In this document: positions 1 to 6,606 of the stretch, one piece after another
Position numbering within the stretch: position 1 is the stretch's first letter
How the letters are laid out: each line of letters begins with the position of its first letter
The notes under the pieces: model-generated
What the model saw: only the letters and a program-made list of their open reading frames with translations
Told to the model about the DNA's origin: nothing
Database searches by the model: none
Position numbers and translations under genes: made by a program
Assembly (NCBI GenBank): GCA_002693605.1
Contig: NZQO01000151.1
Span: forward strand, 1-8,401
DNA: 8,401 nucleotides
Direction of reading: 5' to 3'
Source of the DNA: Flavobacteriaceae bacterium
GTDB taxonomy: Bacteria; Bacteroidota; Bacteroidia; Flavobacteriales; Flavobacteriaceae

Positions 1-145
1 CGTTAAAGTCGTTCAAAACGTAACCGTATTCTTCAACGATTGTAGGAGTTTCGTCAATTTCTACGGGTTCAACAAGATCATCTTTTCCGGTATCACAGGC
101 TATAAAAAGCAATGCCGGCAACCATAGTACAAATAATTTCTTCAA
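1..145 (-). CDS. N-terminal fragment of a lipoprotein, possibly an M23-type peptidoglycan peptidase (runs off the left edge)
   Basis: Only the first 48 codons are present. The frame has a stop codon (TAA at 151-149) two codons before a TTG at 145-143, so TTG is the first possible start; no in-frame ATG precedes the signal peptide. The TTG overlaps by two bases the TGA stop (144-142) of the upstream dioxygenase gene, which suggests translational coupling. The peptide begins with Lys-Lys, a hydrophobic stretch (residues 4-16) and Cys17 in an LLFIAC context, a lipoprotein signal cleaved by signal peptidase II. After the Cys come D-T-G-K-D-D and then an acidic, Pro-containing linker. The motif EEYGYVLNDFN (residues 38-48) resembles what I recall from flavobacterial LysM/M23 peptidoglycan endopeptidases encoded next to this dioxygenase, but the peptidase domain is outside the window, so that function is inference from context. 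The lipoprotein call is firm; the enzyme call is weak. Confidence 0.72.
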   Translation of the reverse strand, partial: MKKLFVLWLPALLFIACDTGKDDLVEPVEIDETPTIVEEYGYVLNDFN

Positions 146-1116
146 TCTTTACTACTTTTTTTAGGTGTTACTAATTGGGCCACCCATTCGCGGCCCCAGT
201 TCTCGGTTTCAATTGGGGTCCAAAGGTTAGGAAAAAATTGCACTTTTTGAAAGTTAGGGGGTAAAAATTGCTTCCAATTGGTACCTCCCGTGGCGGAAAT
301 TTCCTTTCCCTTGTCAGAATTCAAATAACGATAGGCAGCTCCCATATGTTTCAGGAGCCAATGCACGTTAATGTTAACGTCAAAAGTACGTAATTCTTTT
401 ATTAACAGGTTATTATTTTTTTCATCTTCCGGTAATTTAACATATTTGTGGTACAGGGTATTGCCGGAAACATCGCGTGCAATTCGCATAAATCGAGGGG
501 TGTATCGATATTCGAACTGTCGCAACGTAAGCGTTTTTTCTTTCGAAGCTATATCGGTCGCGCCTTTTTTCCAATATAATTGCTCGAAAAGCACCTCGAG
601 CGGATCGTTTTCAGAAAAATTTTCGCGAACCGATGCGTGTGCCAAATGATGCATTGGCGTACTGTAGAGCTCAATCATTCGAAATTGGGCCGATTGGAAT
701 CCGCTGGCCGGCAACAGTGACATTCTAAATTTAAGGAACTGGTCCCGGTCCATACCCCGTATCATCACGTCGAATGAATCGGTCAGGATTTGAAAATACC
801 GGTTTATGCGCACCATTTTCTTTCTGAAAAAATCTGCCTCCTGCAACTTATCGTCCAAAATTTGCTTTAACTCGTGTATAATAAGCTTGAAATAAAGCTC
901 GGTAATTTGGTGGTACCCTATGAAAATTTCCTCGTCGGGAAAATGGGTACGCGGAATCTGTAGGCTCAGCAAGGTGTCTAGATGGATGTAATCCCAATAG
1001 GTAAGGTAGCGATCATGGAGTAGCCCATCTAGGTACGAGTCGAGGTCCTGTCCAGAATTCTTGAATTTCTCCTCGAGCTTCTTAATGCGTGCGGCAGTCT
1101 CCGGGTCAATTTCCAT
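142..1116 (-). CDS. kynA: Tryptophan 2,3-dioxygenase family protein (heme dioxygenase)
   Basis: Predicted cytosolic heme enzyme that opens the indole ring of L-tryptophan with O2 to give N-formylkynurenine, the first step of the kynurenine route. Compared from memory with the Xanthomonas campestris enzyme: Tyr40 and Tyr43 in YWDYIHLDTLL match its N-terminal Tyr pair; Phe65 and distal His69 (FIGYHQITE) match Phe51/His55; Arg131 matches the substrate-carboxylate Arg117; His257 (WLLKHM) is the proximal heme ligand; Thr276 in ATGG matches Thr254. Phe127 and Phe145 replace Tyr113 and Tyr131; Phe at the first of these sites also occurs in human TDO. The 324 residues exceed the Xanthomonas protein mainly by about 16 N-terminal residues, a charged, probably helical segment. 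Its ATG follows the DUF3108 stop by 3 nt and its stop overlaps the lipoprotein start, so it is mid-operon. All core residues are present, so family is near certain and tryptophan is the likely substrate. Confidence 0.93.
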   Translation of the reverse strand: MEIDPETAARIKKLEEKFKNSGQDLDSYLDGLLHDRYLTYWDYIHLDTLLSLQIPRTHFPDEEIFIGYHQITELYFKLIIHELKQILDDKLQEADFFRKKMVRINRYFQILTDSFDVMIRGMDRDQFLKFRMSLLPASGFQSAQFRMIELYSTPMHHLAHASVRENFSENDPLEVLFEQLYWKKGATDIASKEKTLTLRQFEYRYTPRFMRIARDVSGNTLYHKYVKLPEDEKNNNLLIKELRTFDVNINVHWLLKHMGAAYRYLNSDKGKEISATGGTNWKQFLPPNFQKVQFFPNLWTPIETENWGREWVAQLVTPKKSSKD

Positions 1117-1119
1117 GGG

Positions 1120-1890
1120 CTAGTCTACAAGTATTTTGAAGGAATGTTTTAGCCCCTTGTATTCGGTAAGGGTTGCCCGCAAGGAGCCAACGGCGAGATC
1201 AGCCTTGATAAGTATAGGCATTTTATTTTTATCGTCGCTCACCCATACCGTGAGGCTCTCTTTTTCCTTGAACACGCGACCCGCCTGTACGTACGGACGA
1301 AAAATTAAGGTGGGAACGCGCCCAAACTTGGTCTCGAGCACTTCACGCCCCAGGAACTTTAAACGGAATTTAAAATTTTCCTTGTCGAAGAACATGTCCA
1401 GATCGATGGTATCGCCCTCCTCTATAACTTGCGTGTCTAGTCGATTCCGGAGATAATAGAACGCCGAAACCATATCTTGGGCATTCTTCGGAAAGCGTAC
1501 CGCCTCGATTTTCTGGTGCTTTTTGTTGTTTACTTGGGCAATGCCCGAACGGTGATCGAAATCTATCTGAATGTCCTTTGTGTGCCCGCCCTCGTCTATT
1601 TTCCGAATGAAACGATAGGGAATATCCCGCGTTCTATCTATATAGGATTGATAGTTATCATCTACATTAAAGAAAAGTTTCGAAAGCCCAATGGTGCGCC
1701 CCTCTCCCTTTACGTGGTGGACGGGCTTTCCATTGAGGTAGGTGTCGTCTACCGATAAGGTGGCGTATCCGGCAGTTACAAAGCCATAGTGCACCCGAAA
1801 CTTAAACCACTCGCCATCGCCATAGGCATCTTCCTGGGCCAGCAATGGGCCAAACATTAAGCTAAAGCATATGAAGAGGATCCTTTTCAT
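1120..1890 (-). CDS. Secreted DUF3108 domain-containing protein
   Basis: A 256-residue exported protein. Residues 1-19 form a Sec signal peptide (Lys-Arg, a hydrophobic core, then PLLAQ), with likely cleavage after Ala18 or Gln19; Cys8 is not in a lipobox, so it is predicted soluble in the periplasm or peripherally envelope-bound. The mature part is rich in predicted beta-strands and carries patterns I associate with DUF3108: GEWFKFRVHYGFVTAG near the N-terminus (26-41), a central QDMVSAFYYLRN helix (138-149), and a C-terminal block with TKFG (187-190), GRVF (204-207) and TVWVSDDKNKMPILIKADL (214-232) followed by GSLRATL. The function of the family is not established and no catalytic residues can be pointed to. 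The gene follows a terminator-like hairpin after HPPD and precedes the TDO-family gene by 3 nt, so it probably opens a transcription unit shared with that enzyme and the lipoprotein. Confidence 0.88.
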   Translation of the reverse strand: MKRILFICFSLMFGPLLAQEDAYGDGEWFKFRVHYGFVTAGYATLSVDDTYLNGKPVHHVKGEGRTIGLSKLFFNVDDNYQSYIDRTRDIPYRFIRKIDEGGHTKDIQIDFDHRSGIAQVNNKKHQKIEAVRFPKNAQDMVSAFYYLRNRLDTQVIEEGDTIDLDMFFDKENFKFRLKFLGREVLETKFGRVPTLIFRPYVQAGRVFKEKESLTVWVSDDKNKMPILIKADLAVGSLRATLTEYKGLKHSFKILVD

Positions 1891-1937
1891 AAATTCGGGA
1901 AATAGGGTTACGGATTACCATTTACAACTACTGTTCC

Positions 1938-1973
1938 AAAAAACAAAACTCCACCAATAGGACGATGGAGCTT
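1938..1973 (-). terminator. Probable intrinsic terminator after HPPD
   Basis: On the minus strand, 20 nt past the HPPD stop, the arms AAGCTCCA (1973-1966) and TGGAGTTT (1953-1946) pair with one G-U wobble. Three further inner pairs (two of them wobble) can close the stem to a 6-base UCCUAU loop. The 3' arm runs directly into TTTTGTTTTTT (1948-1938). Stem plus T-tract in the right place for the HmgA-HPPD transcript supports a Rho-independent terminator. The same 1891-1993 gap must hold any promoter for the DUF3108 gene, but no convincing one was found. Confidence 0.65.
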
Positions 1974-1993
1974 TATAGGTGTTACAAGTTGCC

Positions 1994-3133
1994 TTACAAG
2001 GTTCCGCGTGATTCCTGCTCGCGTTCTATAGCTTCAAAAAGCGCCTTGAAATTCCCCTTTCCGAAGGATTGGGCGCCCTTTCGCTGGATTATCTCAAAAA
2101 ACATGGTTGGTCTGTCCAGTACTGGCTTTGTAAATATTTGAAGTAGATAACCCTCATCGTCCCTATCGATCAGTACCCCGAGCTCTTTTAAGGGGGCGAG
2201 GTCCTCATCTATTTTGCCTACACGATCCAGGACCGTATCATAGTAGGTCTCGGGAACATAGAGAAACTCAACTCCACGGTCGCGCAATTGGGTTACCGTT
2301 TCAATAATATTATCGGTTGCCACGGCAATGTGCTGTACCCCCGCACCATTGTAAAAGTCGATATACTCCTCAATTTGCGATTTTTTCTTCCCCTCGGCCG
2401 GTTCATTTATGGGAAACTTTATTCGCCCGTTGCCATTGCTCATCACCTTACTCATAAGCGCGGTGTATTCGGTCGAGATGTCTTTGTCATCAAAAGACAC
2501 CAACTGTGCGAAGCCCATCACCTTGGCGTAGAACTCGACCCATTTGTTCATCTCGTTCCAACCCACATTACCCACCATATGGTCTATGTATTTCAGCCCT
2601 ACCGTTTCAGTCTTATAAGGTTTATCCAACGCCTTGTATCCCGGTAAAAACGGCCCGTCGTATTGGTTCCGCTCTACAAATATGTGAACGGTTTCACCAT
2701 AGGTATGGATGCCCGATAGCACGACCTTACCATTGGTATCTTCTCGCGTAGTTGGCTCCATATAGGGTTTAGCGCCGCGTTTGGTAGTTTCCTCGAAACT
2801 CTTCACCGCATCGTCTACCCATAGGGCGACCACCTTCACGCCGTCGCCGTGATTCTCGACGTGGCGGTTAATCTCGCCGCCCTCATTTAAAGACGAGGTG
2901 AGGACCAACCTAATTTTCCCTTGCTCCAAAACATAGGAAACACTGTCCTTACTGCCCGTTTCAAGGCCCCTGTATGCAATTGGCTGGAACCCCCAAGCGG
3001 TTTGATAGTAATACGCCGCTTGCTTGGCATTGCCAACGTATAGCTCAACAAAATCGGTGCCAAGCAACGGCAGGAAATCTTCTGCCTGAGGCACGACTTT
3101 TTTTAATTTTTGCGAAGTGGTATCGGTAGTCAT
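1994..3133 (-). CDS. hpd: 4-hydroxyphenylpyruvate dioxygenase
   Basis: Cytosolic non-heme Fe(II) enzyme that turns 4-hydroxyphenylpyruvate plus O2 into homogentisate and CO2 in tyrosine/phenylalanine catabolism. It has the two-module VOC fold expected of the family: an N-terminal half (about 22-155) starting at GTDFVELYVGNAKQA, and a catalytic half (about 180-379). The iron ligands are His185 (YIDHMVGN), His268 (GVQHIAV) and Glu347 (FFEIIQR), spaced almost exactly as human H183/H266/E349. Substrate-pocket residues are also visible: Asn243 (PINEP), Gln253 (KSQIEEY), Gln267, Gln332 (LLQIF), Phe357 and Phe362 (SFGKGNF). The C-terminal gate helix FKALFEAIEREQESRG is complete and the 379-residue length is normal. 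The gene begins 18 A/T-rich nt after the hmgA stop, forming a two-gene catabolic unit in which its product feeds HmgA. The catalytic half looks strongly like animal HPPDs. Confidence 0.97.
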   Translation of the reverse strand: MTTDTTSQKLKKVVPQAEDFLPLLGTDFVELYVGNAKQAAYYYQTAWGFQPIAYRGLETGSKDSVSYVLEQGKIRLVLTSSLNEGGEINRHVENHGDGVKVVALWVDDAVKSFEETTKRGAKPYMEPTTREDTNGKVVLSGIHTYGETVHIFVERNQYDGPFLPGYKALDKPYKTETVGLKYIDHMVGNVGWNEMNKWVEFYAKVMGFAQLVSFDDKDISTEYTALMSKVMSNGNGRIKFPINEPAEGKKKSQIEEYIDFYNGAGVQHIAVATDNIIETVTQLRDRGVEFLYVPETYYDTVLDRVGKIDEDLAPLKELGVLIDRDDEGYLLQIFTKPVLDRPTMFFEIIQRKGAQSFGKGNFKALFEAIEREQESRGTL

Positions 3134-3151
3134 AAATATTGATTTTTAAGG

Positions 3152-4312
3152 TTAGTCTTCCAACCATGATTTGTAATAATCGCCGTCGGCTAGTTTTAGT
3201 GCATCTTCGGTTACCTGAAGCGGTTTAAAGGTATCGACCATAACGGCAAGTTCATCGGTTTTCACCTTTCCAATACTGCGCTCTGTAGCGCCGGGATGCG
3301 GCCCGTGGGGTATACCCGCCGGATGCAGCGAGATATGGCCCTCGGCAATGTCGTTACGGCTCATGAAATCGCCGTCTACGTAATATAGTACCTCATCACT
3401 ATCTATGTTGCTGTGGTTGTAAGGTGCAGGAATAGAATCGGGATGGTAATCGTAAATGCGCGGCACGAAACTGCACACTACAAACGCATCGGTCTCGAAG
3501 GTCTGGTGCACTGGCGGGGGTTGATGAATTCGACCGGTGATGGGCTCGAAATCGTGGATGGAAAATGCGTACGGATAGTTGTAACCATCGTAGCCCACAA
3601 CATCAAAGGGATGGGAAGCATACACCATATCGAAAATTTCATCCTTTTTCTTGACCTTTATCAAAAAATCGCCTTTTTCGTCGTGTGTTTCCAATACTTC
3701 TGGGCGCCGTAGATCGCGCTCACAAAAGGGTGAATGCTCTAGCAGTTGCCCGAACCAGTTTCGGTAGCGCTTGGGGGTATAGATGGGCCTTCGGGACTCT
3801 ACGATGAACAGGCGGTTATCTTCAGAATCAAAATCCATTGTGTAGATAATGCCGCGTGGCACCACCAGATAATCGCCGTAGCCGAATTTCAGATTACCCA
3901 AGTGCGTGCGCAGGGTGCCGGTACCCTTGTGAATAAAAATAAGCTCATCTGCATCGGTATTCTTATAAAAATAATCGTTTTGCGACTCCTGCGGAGCGGC
4001 AAGGATAATACTGCAATCGCTATTGGTGAGCACCGTCTTGCGGCTGTCAAGGTAATCTTTTTCGGGAGCTAGCTGGAAGCCCTTAAAACGGTAGGATTGT
4101 ATGTTGTTCGCCTTCGCAATCTTGGGCGCAACACTGTATTGGCTGCGTATTTCCTTTACTTGCGTGGGCCGGTGTACGTGGTACATGTTACAATACATAC
4201 CATCAAACCCTATGGTTCCGAACAATTGTTCATAATACAGGCCGCCATCTGGCTTGCGGAACTGTGTATGTCGCTTGTGGGGAATTTTCCCCATTTTGTG
4301 GTAAAAAGGCAT
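3152..4312 (-). CDS. hmgA: Homogentisate 1,2-dioxygenase (short bacterial form)
   Basis: Cytosolic cupin-fold Fe(II) enzyme that cleaves the ring of homogentisate to maleylacetoacetate, the step after HPPD. Family signatures include GLYYEQLFGTIGFDGMY (24-40), a cupin strand region with ELIFIHKGTGTLRTHLG (123-139), HPFDVVGYDGYNYPYAFS (234-251), and the metal site: His300 in PYNHSN, Glu307 in SDEVLYYVDG and His336 in PHGPHPG, corresponding to human H335/E341/H371. His263 (GRIHQPP) is the best match to the human catalytic His292. At 386 residues it is much shorter than the roughly 440-residue human protein, mainly at the N-terminus, and the spacing between His300 and Glu307 is one residue longer. 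It is the first gene after the phospholipase terminator and precedes HPPD by 18 nt. Starts upstream of the ATG at 4312 would run into the terminator, so this start is preferred. Confidence 0.95.
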   Translation of the reverse strand: MPFYHKMGKIPHKRHTQFRKPDGGLYYEQLFGTIGFDGMYCNMYHVHRPTQVKEIRSQYSVAPKIAKANNIQSYRFKGFQLAPEKDYLDSRKTVLTNSDCSIILAAPQESQNDYFYKNTDADELIFIHKGTGTLRTHLGNLKFGYGDYLVVPRGIIYTMDFDSEDNRLFIVESRRPIYTPKRYRNWFGQLLEHSPFCERDLRRPEVLETHDEKGDFLIKVKKKDEIFDMVYASHPFDVVGYDGYNYPYAFSIHDFEPITGRIHQPPPVHQTFETDAFVVCSFVPRIYDYHPDSIPAPYNHSNIDSDEVLYYVDGDFMSRNDIAEGHISLHPAGIPHGPHPGATERSIGKVKTDELAVMVDTFKPLQVTEDALKLADGDYYKSWLED

Positions 4313-4342
4313 AGAATCCAGGATTTCTTACACAAATATCGG

Positions 4343-4389
4343 AAAAATTTGGCGGGTTTCGGCGCATTGTCCTGCTAAAACCGAAACCC
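4343..4389 (-). terminator. Probable intrinsic terminator overlapping the end of the patatin-like gene
   Basis: A perfect 9-bp inverted repeat, GGGTTTCGG (4389-4381) and CCGAAACCC (4362-4354), frames an 18-nt loop holding the TAG stop and a small inner GCA/TGC pairing. It is followed by GCCAAATTTTTCC, with the T run at 4347-4343. The 5' arm encodes the last Gly-Phe-Arg codons before Phe-stop, so the hairpin is half coding. The T-tract is only five bases, so efficiency is uncertain. Confidence 0.6.
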
Positions 4390-6606
4390 AGCAGTTACAT
4401 ACCATTCGCTCGCATCCAACTCGGGCGAAAAAGAATACTTAACCTCCACGGGGCCCAAGAAAGTTTCCAACCCATATCCCAAGGCAAATCCGCTATGGTC
4501 TATGCCATCGATCCATTGGCCTTCGGTAAACAAGTCGTCGCCAATATTTGATATGTTCACGGCAACATTCAGGTGGTTTTTTCTGAAAATCTCGTAATCT
4601 ACCGTCATCTCAGACCGCAAGTATGTATTGCCCCGCAAGCTTAGTGCCTCGTAACCCAATAGGGGAATTATGTTGTTAATTCGCTTGAAGCCGTAGCCCC
4701 CTAGGAAAAAGTCGAGTGACTGTGTGGCATCGCTGCCTATCGTAAAACCGCCCTCGGTACCCAAGCGCACCGAAAAATCATCCAAAAAGGAAAACGCGTA
4801 CCCAATCTTTGCCTTGGCAATGGAAAATTGATCGAAATTCTCGTTGTCCCCTTCCGCGAAAAGGTACAGATGGAAATCGCCATCAAAGTACAAGCCGTGG
4901 TTCGGAAAAAAGGAATTGTCGAAAGTGTCATATTTTAGGTAGCCATAGGCGCTTAGATAATTGGTGTTCTCGAACGTAGTGCGGCTGCTGTTGTCCTCAT
5001 CTACGCCAATAGTTTCCGAAAAGAATTTCAACCACTTATGTTCTGCGCCCATTCCCAACAAAAACGTCCTCTTAAAGAGGGTCTCTACATAAATTTGGTT
5101 TGTGAGGTCCGAATAGCGCAGTTCCACTTCGTTTAGGGGAATATCCTCGCCAGAAATTTCAGGAATAATGAAGTCCACCGCTACGTCTTGGTCGAAAAAC
5201 GCGTACCGCGAGTTGAGCCCCACGCTCCAATAAAACCCCTTATCTATATAGTAATTGAAGTTATACCTTATGTTGTCGCCCACGATAAAATCGAACGAGG
5301 CGATATCGTTATTGGTGAACAGCCGCTTTCTCGTAACATTTAGCAGGGCGGCTGTCCGGTACAGATCGTCATAATGCGCACCCAGCCGCAGTAAGGTCTT
5401 CGAGTCGCTTTCGCGCAACTGAAACTGAACCGAATAGACATCCTTATCGGTTTCAATGAAGCGATAGTTTATGTCCTGAAAATTTCCGGTTGCCGAAAGA
5501 TTGTTCACGCCTTCATTGAACTGTAAATACGACACCTCGTCCGGAATTTTGAGCTTCAGTTTCCCCAAGACGTACGAGCGCGTGTAATTGGTGTTCCCCT
5601 CTATTTGTACCTCGCTTATGTATAAGGAGTTCGAATTGTTTAAAGGTACCTGCCGTTTTGCACTTTTCCGTTGGCGCGCCGCTATTTTCTGAAGCGTATC
5701 GCGGTACTGACCCGCCGCCTCGTGGCCTGCCTCAATTATCTTTCGGCCCTCATCAAACGAAACTACGGTGAAATCGTCAATATTGGGATGTATGTACAAA
5801 TCGGTCTTCTTTCTCTTCTGAACCATATTCTCGATGGTCCTAAAATTATTTATCTGGACCATTACGGAAAACGCCGACTGTAAGTTCTCTCGCGAACGTA
5901 GGCTATCCTGTACATCGACCCCAATAATAAGTTCGGCGCCCATGGCGCGCACCTCGTCTATGGGATAGTTGTTTACCACACCCCCATCTACCAGCACCTG
6001 GTCGTTTATCACTACCGGGCTGAATAACGAAGGAAGCGCCCCGCTAGCGGTAATGGCGCGTGGTAAGTACCCTTCGTCCAGAACGACCTGCGCTCCTGTC
6101 TCAACATTGGTCGCCATGCAAAAGAACGGGATGGGCAAATTGTCAAAATTGCGGATATGGCTTACGTGCGAAGTCAACTTAGAAATAAGGTTGTAGACAT
6201 TTTGTCCCTTCGAAATCCCCGACGGAAAGCTTACCTGAAATTTATCGAATGGCAACGTAATGGCGTATTTCTCGGTCGCATTCTTTTCATAGAAAGTCTT
6301 CGCGCTACGCGGAACGTCATCTTGAATGAGTGTCTCAAAATCGATGGTGTTAAAAATGGAATCGAGTTGCGTTGCCGAGTATCCCGTTGCATAGAGCCCG
6401 CCCACGATGGCCCCCATACTGGTGCCTCCTACGTAATCAATGCGCACGCCGGCTTCCTCGAGCACCTTAATAGCGCCAATGTGAGCCAACCCCTTGGCAC
6501 CGCCACCGCTTAGCACGAGACCTACCTTTAAATCCTCTTCGGCCCGTTGCTGTGCGCAAAGTGGCAGCACGAGCAATAGACATAGACATGTTATTAGGTA
6601 TTTCAT
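4375..6606 (-). CDS. Patatin-like phospholipase with POTRA and outer-membrane beta-barrel (PlpD/type Vd-like)
   Basis: A 743-residue predicted outer-membrane protein. Residues 1-19 are a Sec signal peptide (cleavage after CA near residue 18). Residues about 26-235 are a patatin lipase domain: oxyanion-hole GGGAKG (34-39), nucleophile Ser63 in GTSMG (61-65) and catalytic Asp207 in VDGGVVNNYP, a complete Ser-Asp dyad. After a charged linker (about 300-325) comes one POTRA-like domain (about 328-398, YISEVQIEGNTNY), then a strand-rich region (about 405-743) of the Omp85/D15 surface-antigen type, ending in GFRF with the terminal Phe typical of outer-membrane barrels. Family knowledge (PlpD, FplA) suggests phospholipase A activity towards glycerophospholipids, with the lipase displayed on or released from the cell surface; the substrate here is unknown. 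Its ATG overlaps the uvrC stop (ATGA, 6606-6603), implying coupled translation. Cys17 is not a good lipobox cysteine (LPLC). Confidence 0.93.
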   Translation of the reverse strand: MKYLITCLCLLLVLPLCAQQRAEEDLKVGLVLSGGGAKGLAHIGAIKVLEEAGVRIDYVGGTSMGAIVGGLYATGYSATQLDSIFNTIDFETLIQDDVPRSAKTFYEKNATEKYAITLPFDKFQVSFPSGISKGQNVYNLISKLTSHVSHIRNFDNLPIPFFCMATNVETGAQVVLDEGYLPRAITASGALPSLFSPVVINDQVLVDGGVVNNYPIDEVRAMGAELIIGVDVQDSLRSRENLQSAFSVMVQINNFRTIENMVQKRKKTDLYIHPNIDDFTVVSFDEGRKIIEAGHEAAGQYRDTLQKIAARQRKSAKRQVPLNNSNSLYISEVQIEGNTNYTRSYVLGKLKLKIPDEVSYLQFNEGVNNLSATGNFQDINYRFIETDKDVYSVQFQLRESDSKTLLRLGAHYDDLYRTAALLNVTRKRLFTNNDIASFDFIVGDNIRYNFNYYIDKGFYWSVGLNSRYAFFDQDVAVDFIIPEISGEDIPLNEVELRYSDLTNQIYVETLFKRTFLLGMGAEHKWLKFFSETIGVDEDNSSRTTFENTNYLSAYGYLKYDTFDNSFFPNHGLYFDGDFHLYLFAEGDNENFDQFSIAKAKIGYAFSFLDDFSVRLGTEGGFTIGSDATQSLDFFLGGYGFKRINNIIPLLGYEALSLRGNTYLRSEMTVDYEIFRKNHLNVAVNISNIGDDLFTEGQWIDGIDHSGFALGYGLETFLGPVEVKYSFSPELDASEWYVTAGFRF

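Noticed and set aside
371..649. Plus-strand open frame of about 90 codons opposite the TDO gene, and many similar plus-strand frames across the window
   Set aside because: All lie opposite strongly supported minus-strand genes, show no recognisable domains and have composition expected of antisense shadows.
1891..1937. Possible promoter for the DUF3108 gene: TTG about 20 nt before TATTTCC on the minus strand
   Set aside because: The second element departs from TAnnTTTG and would leave almost no leader before the ATG; a promoter is expected here but this match is too weak.
4333..4340. GATATTTG on the minus strand, 20 nt before the hmgA start, resembling the Bacteroidota -7 element TAnnTTTG
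   Set aside because: The leading TA is not matched and no TTG/TTTG element lies at the expected distance upstream, where the terminator arm sits instead; not enough for a promoter call.
4737..4931. Minus-strand 64-codon frame inside the phospholipase gene
   Set aside because: It is an alternative frame within the well-supported barrel region, with no family resemblance and no independent start signals.
4375..6606. Lipoprotein reading of the patatin-like protein through Cys17
   Set aside because: The context LPLC lacks a small residue at -1, and an ordinary signal peptidase I site (LCA/QQ) fits better, as does the barrel-type C-terminus.
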